A DNA stretch of 64,000 nt from NCBI RefSeq assembly GCF_000974685.2, contig NZ_AP018738.1:2542001-2606000 (forward strand), written 5' to 3'. This document shows positions 1-10,052 of the stretch, piece after piece. The number at the start of each line of letters is the position of its first letter. The stretch's first letter is position 1. This DNA comes from Ferriphaselus amnicola. Lineage in GTDB: Bacteria > Pseudomonadota > Gammaproteobacteria > Burkholderiales > Gallionellaceae. Under the pieces are notes generated by a model that made no database searches, had not been told where the DNA came from, and saw only the letters and a list, made by a program, of their open reading frames with translations. Made by a program: the position numbers and the translations under genes.

Positions 1-1056
1 GGCGCATTGCCATTCGGCACGTCCTGCATTCATTACATTCGGTGGGCATTCATCGCTGGGTTGAGAATGCAGGGCGGCTTCTCCCGCCCCGGATGCTTCG
101 CAACGCCGTGTCGAAGCCGCGACATCCAACTCATTCAACGCTACATTGCGCTCGGCCGCCGCCACCGCATCGGCGGAGATGTCGATGGACAGGACTGACT
201 TCGCGCCGCCGCGCAGGGCGTAAAGCGAAAAACCGCCGGTGTAGCAGAAACAATTCAGCACGTCGCGGTCGCGCGCCAGTTCGCCGGTGAGTCGGCGGTT
301 CTCGCGCTGGTCGAGGAAGAAGCCAGTTTTCTGGCCTTCCGCCACATCCACGGCAAAGCGCTGGCCGTGTTCTTTCACCTCGACGGATTCCGGCAATTCG
401 CCGCGTACGATACCGTTACGCCGTGGCAAACCCTCCAACTCGCGGCCGTCGGAATCCGAGCGTTCGTAGATGCACACCGGCTGGCACAGCTCCCACAGCG
501 CATCGGTGATGGCATCGCGCCAGCGTTCGGCCCCAGCACTGCCGAGCTGCATCACCAGCACGTTGTAGTAACGATCCACGATCAAGCCCGGCAGGCCGTC
601 CGATTCACCGTGGATCAGGCGCATGCCGTTGCTGTCTTTGCTCAGGCTAAGATCGTGGCGCAAATCCAGCGCGCGCGCTATGCGACTATGGATGAATGTA
701 GCATCGATGACCTCCGCTTCGTCCCATGACCAGATGCGCGCGGTCATCTGTGAATTCGGGTTGTAGGCCGCCCACGCCAGAAAGCTGCCGGCAGCATCAC
801 ATACCGCTACCGTGTCGCCACTGTCTAGCGCGCCTTCGATGCGCTCGATCGCACTGGCAAATATCCAGGGGTGGCGACGCAGCACGGATTTTTCGCGTCC
901 AGCATGGAGTACGATCACATGCCCTGATGTTGTGAACGGGCGGGGAGCGGGGGCAGATGCTCGTGACGGCGCTTCATTGCGGCGGGATGATCCGCCATTG
1001 CGCGGCTTGCGTCGATGCGGGAAGGCGGAGGGTTTATGTCGTTTCGGCTGATTCAT
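1..1056 (-). CDS. rlmI: 23S rRNA (cytosine-C5)-methyltransferase, RlmI type (3' end cut off by window)
   Basis: SAM-dependent methyltransferase of the RlmI/YccW family, which methylates a cytosine of 23S rRNA. The visible 352 codons show a basic N-terminal tail of about 40 residues, a PUA-like domain beginning near HPWIFASAI (residues 62-70), and the methyltransferase fold with its SAM-binding stretch VLNCFCYTGGFSLYALRGG near residues 266-284. The ATG overlaps the xerC stop codon (ATGA), so the two genes are probably cotranscribed. The gene runs off the left edge before the catalytic region. Odd feature: after NELDVA the family normally continues straight to a stretch like AEF..DDVF; here about 33 extra codons (positions 19-117) intervene before AEWQCA. 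They stay in frame and look like an inserted repeat. The family call is firm; the exact target base is known only by homology. Confidence 0.9.
   Translation of the reverse strand, partial: MNQPKRHKPSAFPHRRKPRNGGSSRRNEAPSRASAPAPRPFTTSGHVIVLHAGREKSVLRRHPWIFASAIERIEGALDSGDTVAVCDAAGSFLAWAAYNPNSQMTARIWSWDEAEVIDATFIHSRIARALDLRHDLSLSKDSNGMRLIHGESDGLPGLIVDRYYNVLVMQLGSAGAERWRDAITDALWELCQPVCIYERSDSDGRELEGLPRRNGIVRGELPESVEVKEHGQRFAVDVAEGQKTGFFLDQRENRRLTGELARDRDVLNCFCYTGGFSLYALRGGAKSVLSIDISADAVAAAERNVALNELDVAASTRRCEASGAGEAALHSQPSDECPPNVMNAGRAEWQCA
19..117. repeat. Probable repeat-derived in-frame insertion inside rlmI
   Basis: About 99 bases interrupt the conserved methyltransferase core between the codons for NELDVA and AEWQCA. 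The translated insert (TRRCEASGAGEAALHSQPSD and onward) has no counterpart in the family. The DNA, with its ggtgggcattcatcg and gcgggagaagccgccctgc stretches, resembles the GGTGGGC-type dispersed repeats common in betaproteobacteria. The boundaries are approximate because they come from recalled family sequence, not from an alignment. Confidence 0.5.
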
Positions 1057-1958
1057 GGTTTTCTCTTGGCGCGCGGATGGGCGCCGTCGTAGATCTTACT
1101 GAGGTATTGGAAGTCGAGGTGGGTATAGACCTGCGTGGTCGAGATGCTGGCATGGCCGAGCATCTCCTGCACGGCACGTAGATCGCCGGACGATTGCAGA
1201 ACGTGGGTGGCGAACGAATGACGCAACAGGTGCGGATGGACGCTGTGGGTGATGCCTTGCTGGATACCGCATCTCTTCAGCTGCGCTTGCACTACGCGCG
1301 GACTGATGCGCTTGCCGCGTGCGCCGACGAACAAAGCGCGCTCGCCTCCGTCGGCCAACTGTGGACGCGCTTCCAGCCAGCGGCGCAGCGCGTTGATGGC
1401 GTGCTCGCCCATCGGCACGATGCGCGTCTTGTTACCTTTGCCGGTGACACGCACTTCGCCACTCGCCAATTCGGTCTGCATCGTCTCAGCGTCCAAGCTC
1501 ACCAACTCCGCCAAACGCAAGCCGGACGAGTACAGCAACTCGAACATCGCTTTGTCGCGCAAGCCCTGTGGCGTATCGGCGGAAAACTCGACTAGTTTCA
1601 CCGCCTCATCCGGCGACAAAGCTTCCGGCAGTTTTTTGGCGGTTTTAGGTGCGCGCAAGCCGACGCAAGGATTGTCGCGATAGCCGTGATCACGCATCAG
1701 ATAGGTGAAGAATCCGCGCCAGGCCGACAGCATTCGCGCCAGCGACTTTCCGCTCAAGCCTTCGCCGTGCAGCTGAGCGATGTAGCGGCGGATGTGCTGG
1801 GGCTTAAGGTCAGCCAACGGCGTGGCGGCTACCAGACGGAACAGGTTGCGCAGGTCGCGCGCGTAATTGCTGGAGGTGTGCTCGGAATAGCGCCGCTCGT
1901 TGCGCAGCCAGGCCAAATAGCCGTTGAGGACTGCGTCGTGCGGCGCGGCTTCCGCCAT
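1053..1958 (-). CDS. xerC: Tyrosine recombinase XerC
   Basis: Site-specific recombinase that with XerD resolves chromosome dimers at the dif site in the terminus. From the ATG at 1958 the protein is 301 residues, the usual XerC length. An SAM-like N-terminal DNA-binding domain (about 1-95) precedes the catalytic domain. All six catalytic positions are visible: R148 (SGLRLAEL), K174 (VTGKGNK), H243 and R246 (HPHLLRHSF), H269 (LGHAS) and the nucleophile Y278 (TTQVYTHLD). A GTG at 1985 would add nine residues but overlaps the upstream DUF484 gene, so the ATG two bases past that gene's stop is preferred. The dapF, DUF484, xerC order is conserved in many proteobacteria. XerD would be almost as similar; the neighbours favour XerC. 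Confidence 0.93.
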   Translation of the reverse strand: MAEAAPHDAVLNGYLAWLRNERRYSEHTSSNYARDLRNLFRLVAATPLADLKPQHIRRYIAQLHGEGLSGKSLARMLSAWRGFFTYLMRDHGYRDNPCVGLRAPKTAKKLPEALSPDEAVKLVEFSADTPQGLRDKAMFELLYSSGLRLAELVSLDAETMQTELASGEVRVTGKGNKTRIVPMGEHAINALRRWLEARPQLADGGERALFVGARGKRISPRVVQAQLKRCGIQQGITHSVHPHLLRHSFATHVLQSSGDLRAVQEMLGHASISTTQVYTHLDFQYLSKIYDGAHPRAKRKP

Positions 1959-1959
1959 C

Positions 1960-2580
1960 TTAGTGATAAGAACGCAGGGCGGCACTCACCGTATCGGCGA
2001 TACGTTGCAAAAGCACGGTGCCCATTTCGGGATAGAAGCGCTTGGCATCCTCGCTGGCCAGAATCAGTAAGCCAATGGACTTTTCGCCATCGTGCAATGG
2101 GATGTAGGCGAACGAACGCAGATTCGCACCTGCCTCACCGAACCAAGTGGCCGTCTCATGCACCGCTTCATGGGTGCAGACGGGCTGCGTTTGTTCGTCG
2201 GTAAAAGCCAACACTTCGGCACTCGGCGGCAAGCCTTTCCACACATGCAGTGCAGCATGGGGAATCGCGAAGATATCGCGCAGGCTGCCCGTGACGGCCT
2301 CCTGCAAACTCATCAGATTGTGACCCGCAAGTAGCGCCAGAATGAAGTTATGCAGCTTATTTTGCAGCGCGTCGTTCTCTTTGGCGATCTCGATGAACTC
2401 GTACAGCTTCTTTTCCAGCAGCTTGTTCTTTTCGCGCAGCGTCAGCATCTGACGCTCGGACAACGAAATAGTGCGGCCTCCGTGTGGATGCGGGATATTC
2501 ACTTCGGCCAGCATCCCAGCATAGGCCTCAAAGAACTCGGGGTGGTCACGCAGATATTGTGCGATGTCTTCAGCTTGCAT
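1960..2580 (-). CDS. DUF484 family protein
   Basis: Cytoplasmic protein of 206 residues belonging to the DUF484 family, whose members regularly sit between dapF and xerC. The N-terminal part begins MQAEDIAQYLRDHPEFF and includes the family signature ISLSERQ followed by a predicted coiled coil (REKNKLLEKKLYEFIEIAKE, about residues 49-70). The C-terminal half resembles a GAF-like domain. Its biochemical role is not established. The gene ends two bases before the xerC start and begins ten bases after dapF ends, so it is part of the same leftward operon. Family assignment is confident; function is unknown. Confidence 0.85.
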   Translation of the reverse strand: MQAEDIAQYLRDHPEFFEAYAGMLAEVNIPHPHGGRTISLSERQMLTLREKNKLLEKKLYEFIEIAKENDALQNKLHNFILALLAGHNLMSLQEAVTGSLRDIFAIPHAALHVWKGLPPSAEVLAFTDEQTQPVCTHEAVHETATWFGEAGANLRSFAYIPLHDGEKSIGLLILASEDAKRFYPEMGTVLLQRIADTVSAALRSYH

Positions 2581-2589
2581 GTTCGTTCC

Positions 2590-3419
2590 TTATAGATTGA
2601 TTTCGCCGTCAAATACCATCACTGCCGGGCCGGTCATCAGCACCGGCTGACCTTCGCCCGCCCAGCGGATAGTAAGCACGCCACCGTGTGTGGCGACATT
2701 CACTTGCTCATCCAGCAGCCCACGTCGAATGCCTGCCACTACGGCAGCACACGCGCCAGTACCACAGGCCAGTGTTTCACCTGCACCTCGTTCGTACACC
2801 CGCAAGCGGATATGAGCACGATCCACGACCTGCATGAATCCAGCATTCACTCGGCGAGGAAATCGCGGATGATGCTCGATCAACGGCCCCTGCTCCGCCA
2901 CCGGCGCAGCATTGGCATCAACCACCACCTGAACGGCATGCGGATTGCCCATGGACACGGCAGTGATCTCGATCGCTGCTCCAGCCACATCCAAGACTTG
3001 AGTCACCTCGCTGCTGTCGCTAACAAACGGAATGCGGGCAGGCTCGAAGATCGGTGCGCCCATGTTCACGGTGACGCGGCCATCGTCTTCCAAGCGCGGC
3101 GAGATCAGACCGCTCTTAGTTTCGACCACGATCTCGCGCTTATGGGTAAGCTTCTTATCGTGGACATAGCGAACAAAGCAGCGCGCGCCATTACCGCACT
3201 GCTCCACCTCGCCACCATCGGCGTTGAAGATGCGATAACGAAAATCCGCTTCGGGACGCTGAGATTTCTCGACCAGCAGAATCTGGTCGCAGCCAACACC
3301 AAAGTGCCGATCCGCCAACAAGCGCAATTGCTCTGGCGACAACACGATATTCTGGCGCACCCCGTCGAGCACCACGAAATCGTTGCCTGCACCGTGCATT
3401 TTGGTGAAAGCAAGTCTCA

Positions 3420-3420
<1 letters not shown>
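2590..3420 (-). CDS. dapF: Diaminopimelate epimerase
   Basis: Interconverts LL- and meso-diaminopimelate, the last step before peptidoglycan cross-linker or lysine in the DAP pathway. The 276-residue protein starts [20 protein letters not shown], a hallmark of the family. Both catalytic cysteines are present: C75 in EQCGNGAR and C219 in [11 protein letters not shown]. The cofactor-free two-base mechanism follows from that pair. The ATG at 3420 overlaps the hemB stop (TGATG); a GTG at 3438 would extend six residues into hemB and is less likely. It lies upstream of the DUF484 gene and xerC in one operon. Confidence 0.96.
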
Positions 3421-4487
<1,067 letters not shown>

Positions 4488-4501
4488 CTATCTGATTGCC
4501 C

Positions 4502-4609
4502 AGATGATGCGAGTCATCTCCCGTTTCTCCTCCCTGAGCGGGTGTCTTAACCCCCTTGTTAAGACTTTTGCCCCAGCGCCTCCCCCTTTGGCTGCCGGGG
4601 CATTTTTTT
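4502..4609 (+). ncRNA. Candidate small RNA with C-rich (anti-Shine-Dalgarno-like) hairpin loops
   Basis: The space between hemB and engB, both leftward, holds four consecutive hairpins on the plus strand. They are AGATGA/TCATCT (4502-4519); CCCG/CGGG (4520-4542) with a 15-base loop containing CTCCTCCCT; a perfect 8-bp GTCTTAAC/GTTAAGAC stem (4544-4565) with loop CCCCTT; and a terminator stem TGCCCC/GGGGCA (4569-4602) with a loop containing CCTCCCCCTTT, then seven Ts. Two of these loops could pair with purine-rich ribosome-binding sites, and the third is a short C-rich run. The T-run points rightward, opposite to both flanking genes, so the RNA would be independent of them. Only a weak promoter is seen (TTGAAT at 4456). 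Alternative: a processed leader or terminator. No family is recognised. Confidence 0.5.
4570..4609 (+). terminator. Rho-independent terminator of the candidate small RNA
   Basis: GCCCC...GGGGC stem with a C-rich loop followed by TTTTTTT (4603-4609). On the opposite strand the hairpin is not followed by Ts, so it does not serve as a classical terminator for engB. Confidence 0.7.
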
Positions 4610-4635
4610 GCCTGACGCTAATGCAAGTAGCCAGC

Positions 4636-5241
4636 TCAAGCAGGAACCTCTTCCTCGAACCAGCTACCGATCACCGCATCGGCTTCGTCCACGCCCAGCT
4701 TCTTCAAGCTGGAGAACAATTGCACGGTGCAGTTAGGGTAGCGCTCAGCAAGTTCAGCTTTGACTTGGCGCAACGTCAGCGTGCTTTCCTGCCGACTGAG
4801 CTTGTCGGATTTGGTAAGTAGTACATGCACCGGCTTGCCGGTGGGTGCAAACCAATCCAGCATCCCTCGATCGCGCTCGGTCAGCGGATGGCGCGCATCC
4901 ATGATGACAACCAAGCCGCACAGATATTCGCGGGTTTGCAGATAGCGGCTGAGTAGATGCTCCCAATGCGCTTGCACATCGGGCGGCACTTTGGCATAGC
5001 CGTAGCCGGGCAGATCAACCAGAAAACGACCGTCACCAAACTCGAAAAAATTAAGGTGCTGAGTGCGTCCCGGCGTCTTGCTGGTGTAAGCCAAACGGGT
5101 GTGATCGGCCAAAGTGTTGATGGCGCTGGACTTGCCCGCGTTGGAACGACCCACGAACGCAACTTCCTTGCCGCCATGCAGCGGCAGGTCACGCAAATGG
5201 TTGACCGTCGTAAAAAACTTCGCTTGTCGGAAAAGAGCCAT
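4636..5241 (-). CDS. engB: Ribosome biogenesis GTP-binding protein EngB (YihA/YsxC)
   Basis: Small essential GTPase of the TrmE-Era-EngA-EngB-Septin class, thought to assist assembly of the large ribosomal subunit. The 201-residue protein carries the G1 loop GRSNAGKSS (about 32-40), the G3 region [11 protein letters not shown] (about 77-87), the G4 motif LLTKSDKL and a G5-like region in FSSLKKLG. The ATG overlaps the hemL stop (TAATG), indicating translational coupling with hemL. In many betaproteobacteria a cytochrome c gene adjoins engB; here hemL takes that place. Confidence 0.95.
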   Translation of the reverse strand: MALFRQAKFFTTVNHLRDLPLHGGKEVAFVGRSNAGKSSAINTLADHTRLAYTSKTPGRTQHLNFFEFGDGRFLVDLPGYGYAKVPPDVQAHWEHLLSRYLQTREYLCGLVVIMDARHPLTERDRGMLDWFAPTGKPVHVLLTKSDKLSRQESTLTLRQVKAELAERYPNCTVQLFSSLKKLGVDEADAVIGSWFEEEVPA

Positions 5242-6521
5242 TACCAGTTGGCGAACACTTTATCCGCAGCAGCGATGGTCGCTGCGATGTCCGCATCGCT
5301 GTGCGCAGCGGATACGAAACCAGCCTCGAAGGCCGATGGTGCGAGGTACACACCCTCGGCCAGCATGGCATGGAAGAAGCGGTTGAACGCGGCCTTGTCG
5401 CTAGCCATCACTTCGGCGTAGGAAGTCGGCAATTTTTCGCTGAAATACAGACCGAACATGCTGCCGATGGACTGGGCGCTGAACGGGATGCCGTGCTTTT
5501 TCGCGGCAGCGGTCAGGCCTTCCGTCATTTGCTTGGCGACTTGAGTCAGCCGTTCGTAGAAACCGGGCGCTTGCACCAGCTTCAGGGTAGCCAGACCCGC
5601 CGCCACCGCAACCGGATTGCCGGACAGCGTACCGGCTTGGTACACCGCGCCCAGTGGGGCTAGACATTGCATGATGTCGCGGCGACCGCCAAATGCGGCA
5701 GCGGGCAGACCGCCGCCCATCACCTTACCCAGCGTGATCAGGTCGGGCTGGATGCCGTAGTGGCCGTGCGCGCCTTGCAGACCAACGCGGAAACCGGTCA
5801 TCACTTCGTCTAGGATCAACACCGCGCCGTGTTTAGTGCACAGGCTCCGCATCGCATCAAGGAACTCGCGCTTGGGCAAGATCAGATTCATGTTGCCGGC
5901 GACCGGCTCGACGATGACTGCGGCGATCTCGTTGCCATATTCGGCAAAAGCCTTTTCCAGACCGGCCGCGTCGTTGTAATCGAGCACGGTGGTCAGTGCG
6001 GCGATCTCAGCGGGCACGCCAGAAGAACTCGGCTGGCCGAACGTCAGCGCACCGGAACCGGCCTTGACCAGCAACCCATCGGAGTGGCCGTGGTAGCAAC
6101 CTTCAAATTTGATGATGCGCGAACGTCCCGTGAAACCGCGCGCCAGACGGATTGCGGTCATCGTCGCCTCGGTGCCGGAACTGACCAGACGCACCATCTC
6201 CAGCGACGGCAGGATCTTGCACAGCAGCTCGGCGATCTCCAGTTCGGATGCGGTCGGTGCGCCGAAACCCAGCCCTTCAGCCGCAGCCGCTTGCACCGCC
6301 TTCACCACTTCAGGATGACAATGGCCGACGATCATCGGGCCCCAGGAATTCACGTAGTCGATGTAGCGCTTGTCGTCCGCATCCCACACATACGCACCGT
6401 GGCCGCGTTTGAAGAACAGCGGCGTGCCGCCCACCGACTTGAACGCGCGCACTGGCGAGTTCACACCGCCGGGGATAATCTTTTGAGATTCGTCGAACAG
6501 TTCCTGATTGTGAGAGGTCAT
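5241..6521 (-). CDS. hemL: Glutamate-1-semialdehyde 2,1-aminomutase
   Basis: PLP enzyme converting glutamate-1-semialdehyde to 5-aminolevulinate, so this organism uses the C5 route to heme. The 426-residue protein is full length. The start region [15 protein letters not shown], the cofactor aspartate in [11 protein letters not shown] and the Schiff-base lysine K266 in [12 protein letters not shown] are visible. It is coupled by a one-base overlap to engB and follows thiE by two bases. Product and substrate link it to hemB downstream. Closely related class III aminotransferases are excluded by the strong N-terminal match. Confidence 0.97.
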   Translation of the reverse strand: MTSHNQELFDESQKIIPGGVNSPVRAFKSVGGTPLFFKRGHGAYVWDADDKRYIDYVNSWGPMIVGHCHPEVVKAVQAAAAEGLGFGAPTASELEIAELLCKILPSLEMVRLVSSGTEATMTAIRLARGFTGRSRIIKFEGCYHGHSDGLLVKAGSGALTFGQPSSSGVPAEIAALTTVLDYNDAAGLEKAFAEYGNEIAAVIVEPVAGNMNLILPKREFLDAMRSLCTKHGAVLILDEVMTGFRVGLQGAHGHYGIQPDLITLGKVMGGGLPAAAFGGRRDIMQCLAPLGAVYQAGTLSGNPVAVAAGLATLKLVQAPGFYERLTQVAKQMTEGLTAAAKKHGIPFSAQSIGSMFGLYFSEKLPTSYAEVMASDKAAFNRFFHAMLAEGVYLAPSAFEAGFVSAAHSDADIAATIAAADKVFANW

Positions 6522-6523
6522 TA

Positions 6524-7156
6524 CTATGCCTTGCTGAAAAGTTTTGAAAAATCCTGTGCTGCCTGTTGTACATCGCTCGCTGCGAACACCGCCGAGATCA
6601 CCGCCAAGGCATCCGCGCCCGCTTCGATCAGCACACCGCCGTTCTCCAGCGTGATGCCACCGATGGCGACCACCGGCACACCATAGTCCTGCCGCAACAA
6701 TTCCAGCTCGGCCCTGACCGCTTCCGGTTTAACGCTAGACGAAAAGAACGCGCCAAAGGCGACGTAATCCGCGCCCGCCACCACCGCCTGCCGCGCCAGT
6801 TCCGCGCGATTATAGCAAGACACGCCGATAAGCTTTTCCGCCCCCAACAATGCCCGAGCTGCTGCCACCTCACCATCGTCCGCGCCTAGATGCACGCCGT
6901 CGGCATCGACCTTAGCCGCCAGTTGCGCGTCGTCGTTGACGATAAATACCGCGCCGAATTCGCGCGTCAGACCGCGTAAAGCCAGTGCTTGCTCATGCTG
7001 CAAGGTAGTATTGGCCAGCTTGTTGCGGTATTGCAGCATGTGCACTCCACCCGCCAGCGCCCGTCGCACCCGATGCAACAAATCCCCCGTGTCGTTGCAA
7101 TCCGGCGTGATGGCGTACAAGCCCCTAAGCTTAGTGGCGAGTATCTTCCGGCTCAT
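6524..7156 (-). CDS. thiE: Thiamine-phosphate synthase
   Basis: Couples hydroxymethylpyrimidine diphosphate with thiazole phosphate to give thiamine phosphate. The TIM-barrel protein shows [10 protein letters not shown] at its start, the pyrophosphate-contacting RNK segment ([10 protein letters not shown]), [17 protein letters not shown] in the middle and the glycine-rich [12 protein letters not shown] near the end. About 210 residues from the ATG at 7156, normal for the family. An ATG at 7165 is equally possible and an even longer frame opens at 7222; none has a clear ribosome-binding site. All of these starts overlap the end of thiD, which makes the pyrimidine substrate. Confidence 0.93.
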   Translation of the reverse strand: MSRKILATKLRGLYAITPDCNDTGDLLHRVRRALAGGVHMLQYRNKLANTTLQHEQALALRGLTREFGAVFIVNDDAQLAAKVDADGVHLGADDGEVAAARALLGAEKLIGVSCYNRAELARQAVVAGADYVAFGAFFSSSVKPEAVRAELELLRQDYGVPVVAIGGITLENGGVLIEAGADALAVISAVFAASDVQQAAQDFSKLFSKA

Positions 7157-7979
7157 CCTCGTCATCCCGCGCCCAGAACAAACGATCCGGGATGTATTGC
7201 CCCATGCCTGCGCGGAAACCATAGTGCAACGCTTGCCAAGTGTATTCCTGCGCCTCCTTGACTGCCTCTTCCATATTCAGACCATTGGCCAGCAGAGCAG
7301 CGATTGCGGAAGCTAGCGTACAGCCTGAGCCGTGATAAGTGCCGGGCAGACGCGCCCAACTATCGCTGCGCACCAGTCCGCGCTCGCCATACAGGGTGTT
7401 GACGACCTTGGGTGTATTCTCGTGGGTGCCGGTCACCAGCACGTATTCGCAACCCAACTGAATGATGCGTTTAGCGCATTCGATCAGATTCGGATTGTCA
7501 TCGTCGTTGTCTTCTTCCAGCGCAAGGCGGCGCGCTTCCAGACTATTCGGCGTAAGAATAGTGGTCTGCGGCAGCAACAGCTCGCGCATCGCATCGATCA
7601 TGTCTTCGTTCGCCAACTCGTCGCCGCGCCCGGAAGCCAGCACCGGATCGAGCACCAGCGGGATGTCTGGATAGTCGGAGATGATCTCGGCGATGACGGC
7701 GATATTCTCGACGCTGCCCAACAGCCCGATCTTGAACGCCGCCACCGGCATGTCTTCGAGAATAGCGCGCGCCTGATCGGACACCCACTCGTCGTCCATC
7801 GCCAAGACATCATCCACGCCACTACTATCCTGAACCGTCACCGCCGTGACTACCGACAGCGGATGGCAACCCATGCTGGCAATGGTCAGGATGTCCGCTT
7901 GCAGTCCTGCGCCGCTGGTGGGATCAGTCGCAGCGAAGGTCAGGACGATAGGCGGAGTGTCGGTCAGGTTCGAGGGCAT
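7131..7979 (-). CDS. thiD: Hydroxymethylpyrimidine/phosphomethylpyrimidine kinase
   Basis: Phosphorylates hydroxymethylpyrimidine and its monophosphate in thiamine synthesis and salvage. The ribokinase-fold protein of 282 residues opens with VLTFAATDPTSGAGLQAD, typical of ThiD, includes LVLDPVLASGRG in the middle and the catalytic GSGCTLASAIAALLANG near the end. The C-terminus carries an unusual acidic tail ([11 protein letters not shown]) that overlaps the thiE start. It heads the thiD-thiE-hemL-engB leftward run. Confidence 0.95.
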   Translation of the reverse strand: MPSNLTDTPPIVLTFAATDPTSGAGLQADILTIASMGCHPLSVVTAVTVQDSSGVDDVLAMDDEWVSDQARAILEDMPVAAFKIGLLGSVENIAVIAEIISDYPDIPLVLDPVLASGRGDELANEDMIDAMRELLLPQTTILTPNSLEARRLALEEDNDDDNPNLIECAKRIIQLGCEYVLVTGTHENTPKVVNTLYGERGLVRSDSWARLPGTYHGSGCTLASAIAALLANGLNMEEAVKEAQEYTWQALHYGFRAGMGQYIPDRLFWARDDEDEPEDTRH

Positions 7980-8025
7980 GTTGGCAAGCCAGTGGAGGTA
8001 TGGCGCATTCTAACTGAATTCAGCC

Positions 8026-9039
8026 TCAGGACTTAGGTGCGAAAGTGAAGGCGTCGGAGAAAAACTCGTCTTCCGGCAAGCGGCACTGCGTGGTGTAGTC
8101 GCGGTGCGCAGCTTCCACCACCACCGGCGCGCCACAAGCATAGACCTGATGGCCGGACATATCGGGATAATCCTCCATCACCGCCTTGTGAACAAAGCCG
8201 GTACGCCCCGTCCAACCATCTTCCGGCAACGCATCGGATAATACCGGCGTAAACCTGATGCCGCGCGCCTCCCACTCCTGAGCTCGTCCCAGCATGTACA
8301 GGTCAGCCAAAACTCGGGCACCCCAATAAAAGTGCATCGGACGCTGAATGCCGATGTACAGCGCGTGTTCAATAATCGCCTTGATTGGTGCGAATCCAGT
8401 GCCGCTGGCGACAAAGATGATGGGCTTGTCGCCGTCTTCTCGCAGGAAAAAAGTACCGAGTGGGCCCTTGAAGCGCAAGATGTCGCGCACGCGCAACTCG
8501 TTGAAGACGAACTGGGTGAACGTCCCGCCTGCGATGTTGCGGATGTGCAACTCCAGCAATTCGCCCTCATGCGGCGCATTCGCCAAAGAGAAACTACGTG
8601 GCTTACCTTCCTTGGTCAGAATGTCGATGTATTGCCCGGCGAAGAATTGCAATTGCTCGTTAGCAGGCAGTTTCAGCCACAGCGCCATCACGTCCGGAGC
8701 CAGCTTTTCAATGCGTTCGACCCGACTGGGCAGCATACGTACAGGAATCTGGCTGACCGCGCCGATCTCCTTGCTCTCGATCACCAGATCGGAGGTCGCC
8801 TTGGCACAGCAGAACAGCGTCTGCCCAGCGGCCATCTCAGAAGCAGTCAATGCCCCTGCCACATGTTGTCCGTGATCCACCGTACCTTCCAACACTTTGC
8901 CTTTGCACACGCCGCACGCGCCGTTGCGGCAACCGTAAGGCAAGTTGAAGCCATGCTTGGCAGCGGCATCAAGGATAGTTTCATGGGCTTCGATGGGGAA
9001 GCTGTGGCCGCTGGGCTGGATCAGGACATTGAGTTTCAT
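8026..9039 (-). CDS. 2Fe-2S ferredoxin:FAD/NAD(P) reductase (CDP-6-deoxy-delta-3,4-glucoseen reductase family)
   Basis: Single-chain electron-transfer flavoprotein. An N-terminal plant-type 2Fe-2S domain carries YGCRNGACGVCKGKV (three cysteines) and the fourth ligand in TLFCCAKA. The FAD-binding region has RSFSLANAP, and the NAD(P)-binding region has FVASGTGFAPIKAIIEH. Proteins of this layout are usually annotated as CDP-6-deoxy-delta-3,4-glucoseen reductase, but no dideoxysugar genes are near, so the true partner is unknown; a role as reductase of an oxygenase or of another iron-sulfur protein is possible. The ATG at 9039 gives 337 residues; an ATG at 9048 would add three. Only 51 bases separate it from the divergent SDR gene, so the two promoters must overlap. 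Confidence 0.85.
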   Translation of the reverse strand: MKLNVLIQPSGHSFPIEAHETILDAAAKHGFNLPYGCRNGACGVCKGKVLEGTVDHGQHVAGALTASEMAAGQTLFCCAKATSDLVIESKEIGAVSQIPVRMLPSRVERIEKLAPDVMALWLKLPANEQLQFFAGQYIDILTKEGKPRSFSLANAPHEGELLELHIRNIAGGTFTQFVFNELRVRDILRFKGPLGTFFLREDGDKPIIFVASGTGFAPIKAIIEHALYIGIQRPMHFYWGARVLADLYMLGRAQEWEARGIRFTPVLSDALPEDGWTGRTGFVHKAVMEDYPDMSGHQVYACGAPVVVEAAHRDYTTQCRLPEDEFFSDAFTFAPKS

Positions 9040-9090
9040 GGCGAGCATTCTGAAAGCGCGAAGGCGGCGATTTTACCGCATAATCTGCCT

Positions 9091-9957
9091 ATGAATCGAA
9101 TCCTGATAATCGGCTGCGGCGACGTAGCAAAACGCACCGTCCCGTTGTTGCGCGGGCGCTACCGCTTGTACGGATTGCTACGCGATCCGGCACGCTGCTC
9201 AACGTGGCGCACACTCGGCGTCACGCCTATCCTCGCCGACCTCGATCAGCCCACCAGCCTGCATCGCCTCGCCGGACTCGCCGACATCGTGCTCCACCTC
9301 GCCCCGCCGCCCACCCAAGGCACAGGCGACCGCCGCACCCAAGCATTGATGGCCGCTCTGTCACGCGGCACGCCGCCAAGCCGCTTCATCTACATCAGCA
9401 CCAGCGGCGTGTATGGCGATTGCAACGGCGACTGGGTGAACGAGACTCGCCCAACTCAGCCGCAGACCGCTCGCGCTGAACGCCGTGTGGCGGCAGAAAA
9501 ATGGGTGCGCGAGTGGGCGACACGCCATCACGTTCACGCCAGCATCTTGCGCGTACCCGGCATCTACGCCGCTGACCGGCTGCCCGTTGAACGTCTGCGC
9601 GCGGGCACGCCTGCTATCGTTGCGTCCGAAGACAGCTACACCAACCACATCCACGCCGACGATCTGGCGCGAGTGATCGTCGCCACGCTGCGTTATGGCC
9701 GACCAAACCGCATCTACCACGCAAGCGACGACAGCGAATTGAAAATGGGCGAATACTTCGATGCCGTGGCCGACGCCTTCCACCTACCCCGCCCACAACG
9801 CATCAGTCGCACCCAAGCACAAAGCACCCTGTCGCCCATGTTGCTTTCCTTCATGCAAGAATCTCGTCGCTTGGACAACGCCCGCTTAAAGCGCGAGCTG
9901 AAATTCCGTCTAAATTACCCCACCGTAGCCGATACCCTACTTGCTAATATGGAATAA
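9091..9957 (+). CDS. NAD(P)-dependent epimerase/dehydratase-like SDR protein
   Basis: Extended short-chain dehydrogenase/reductase of 288 residues. The Rossmann signature is ILIIGCGDVAKR at residues 4-15, and a YISTSGVYGDCNG segment corresponds to the usual active-site serine/tyrosine region. The later TNHIHADDLARVIVATL is typical of the NAD-dependent epimerase family (YeeZ-like). The substrate cannot be read from sequence. The frame stays open far upstream, into the antisense of the reductase gene, but the ATG at 9091 aligns with the Rossmann start. Overlap with the divergent reductase promoter suggests common control, which is an inference. Confidence 0.8.
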   Translation: MNRILIIGCGDVAKRTVPLLRGRYRLYGLLRDPARCSTWRTLGVTPILADLDQPTSLHRLAGLADIVLHLAPPPTQGTGDRRTQALMAALSRGTPPSRFIYISTSGVYGDCNGDWVNETRPTQPQTARAERRVAAEKWVREWATRHHVHASILRVPGIYAADRLPVERLRAGTPAIVASEDSYTNHIHADDLARVIVATLRYGRPNRIYHASDDSELKMGEYFDAVADAFHLPRPQRISRTQAQSTLSPMLLSFMQESRRLDNARLKRELKFRLNYPTVADTLLANME

Positions 9958-9973
9958 AATCTCGCTGCGCTCA

Positions 9974-10002
9974 TTGACAGCGCCGCCACTCGTGGCTAAA
10001 TT
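9974..10002 (+). promoter_or_regulatory. Sigma70-type promoter of the peroxiredoxin gene
   Basis: Perfect -35 TTGACA (9974-9979), a 17-base spacer and a -10 TAAATT (9997-10002), about 50 bases ahead of the peroxiredoxin ATG. No operator for an oxidative-stress regulator was recognised. Confidence 0.6.
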
Positions 10003-10052
10003 CCATACCCAAGCATTTCCCTCAACCTTTTGACCTAAGCAAGGAGATTCAC

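Noticed and set aside
4504..4620. Peptide-coding reading frame through the small-RNA hairpins
   Set aside because: The frame starting at 4504 has no stop near the terminator and continues into antisense of engB; a peptide function cannot be supported.
8332..9090. 253-codon N-terminal extension of the SDR gene
   Set aside because: Antisense to the 2Fe-2S reductase gene; the Rossmann motif begins right after the ATG at 9091.
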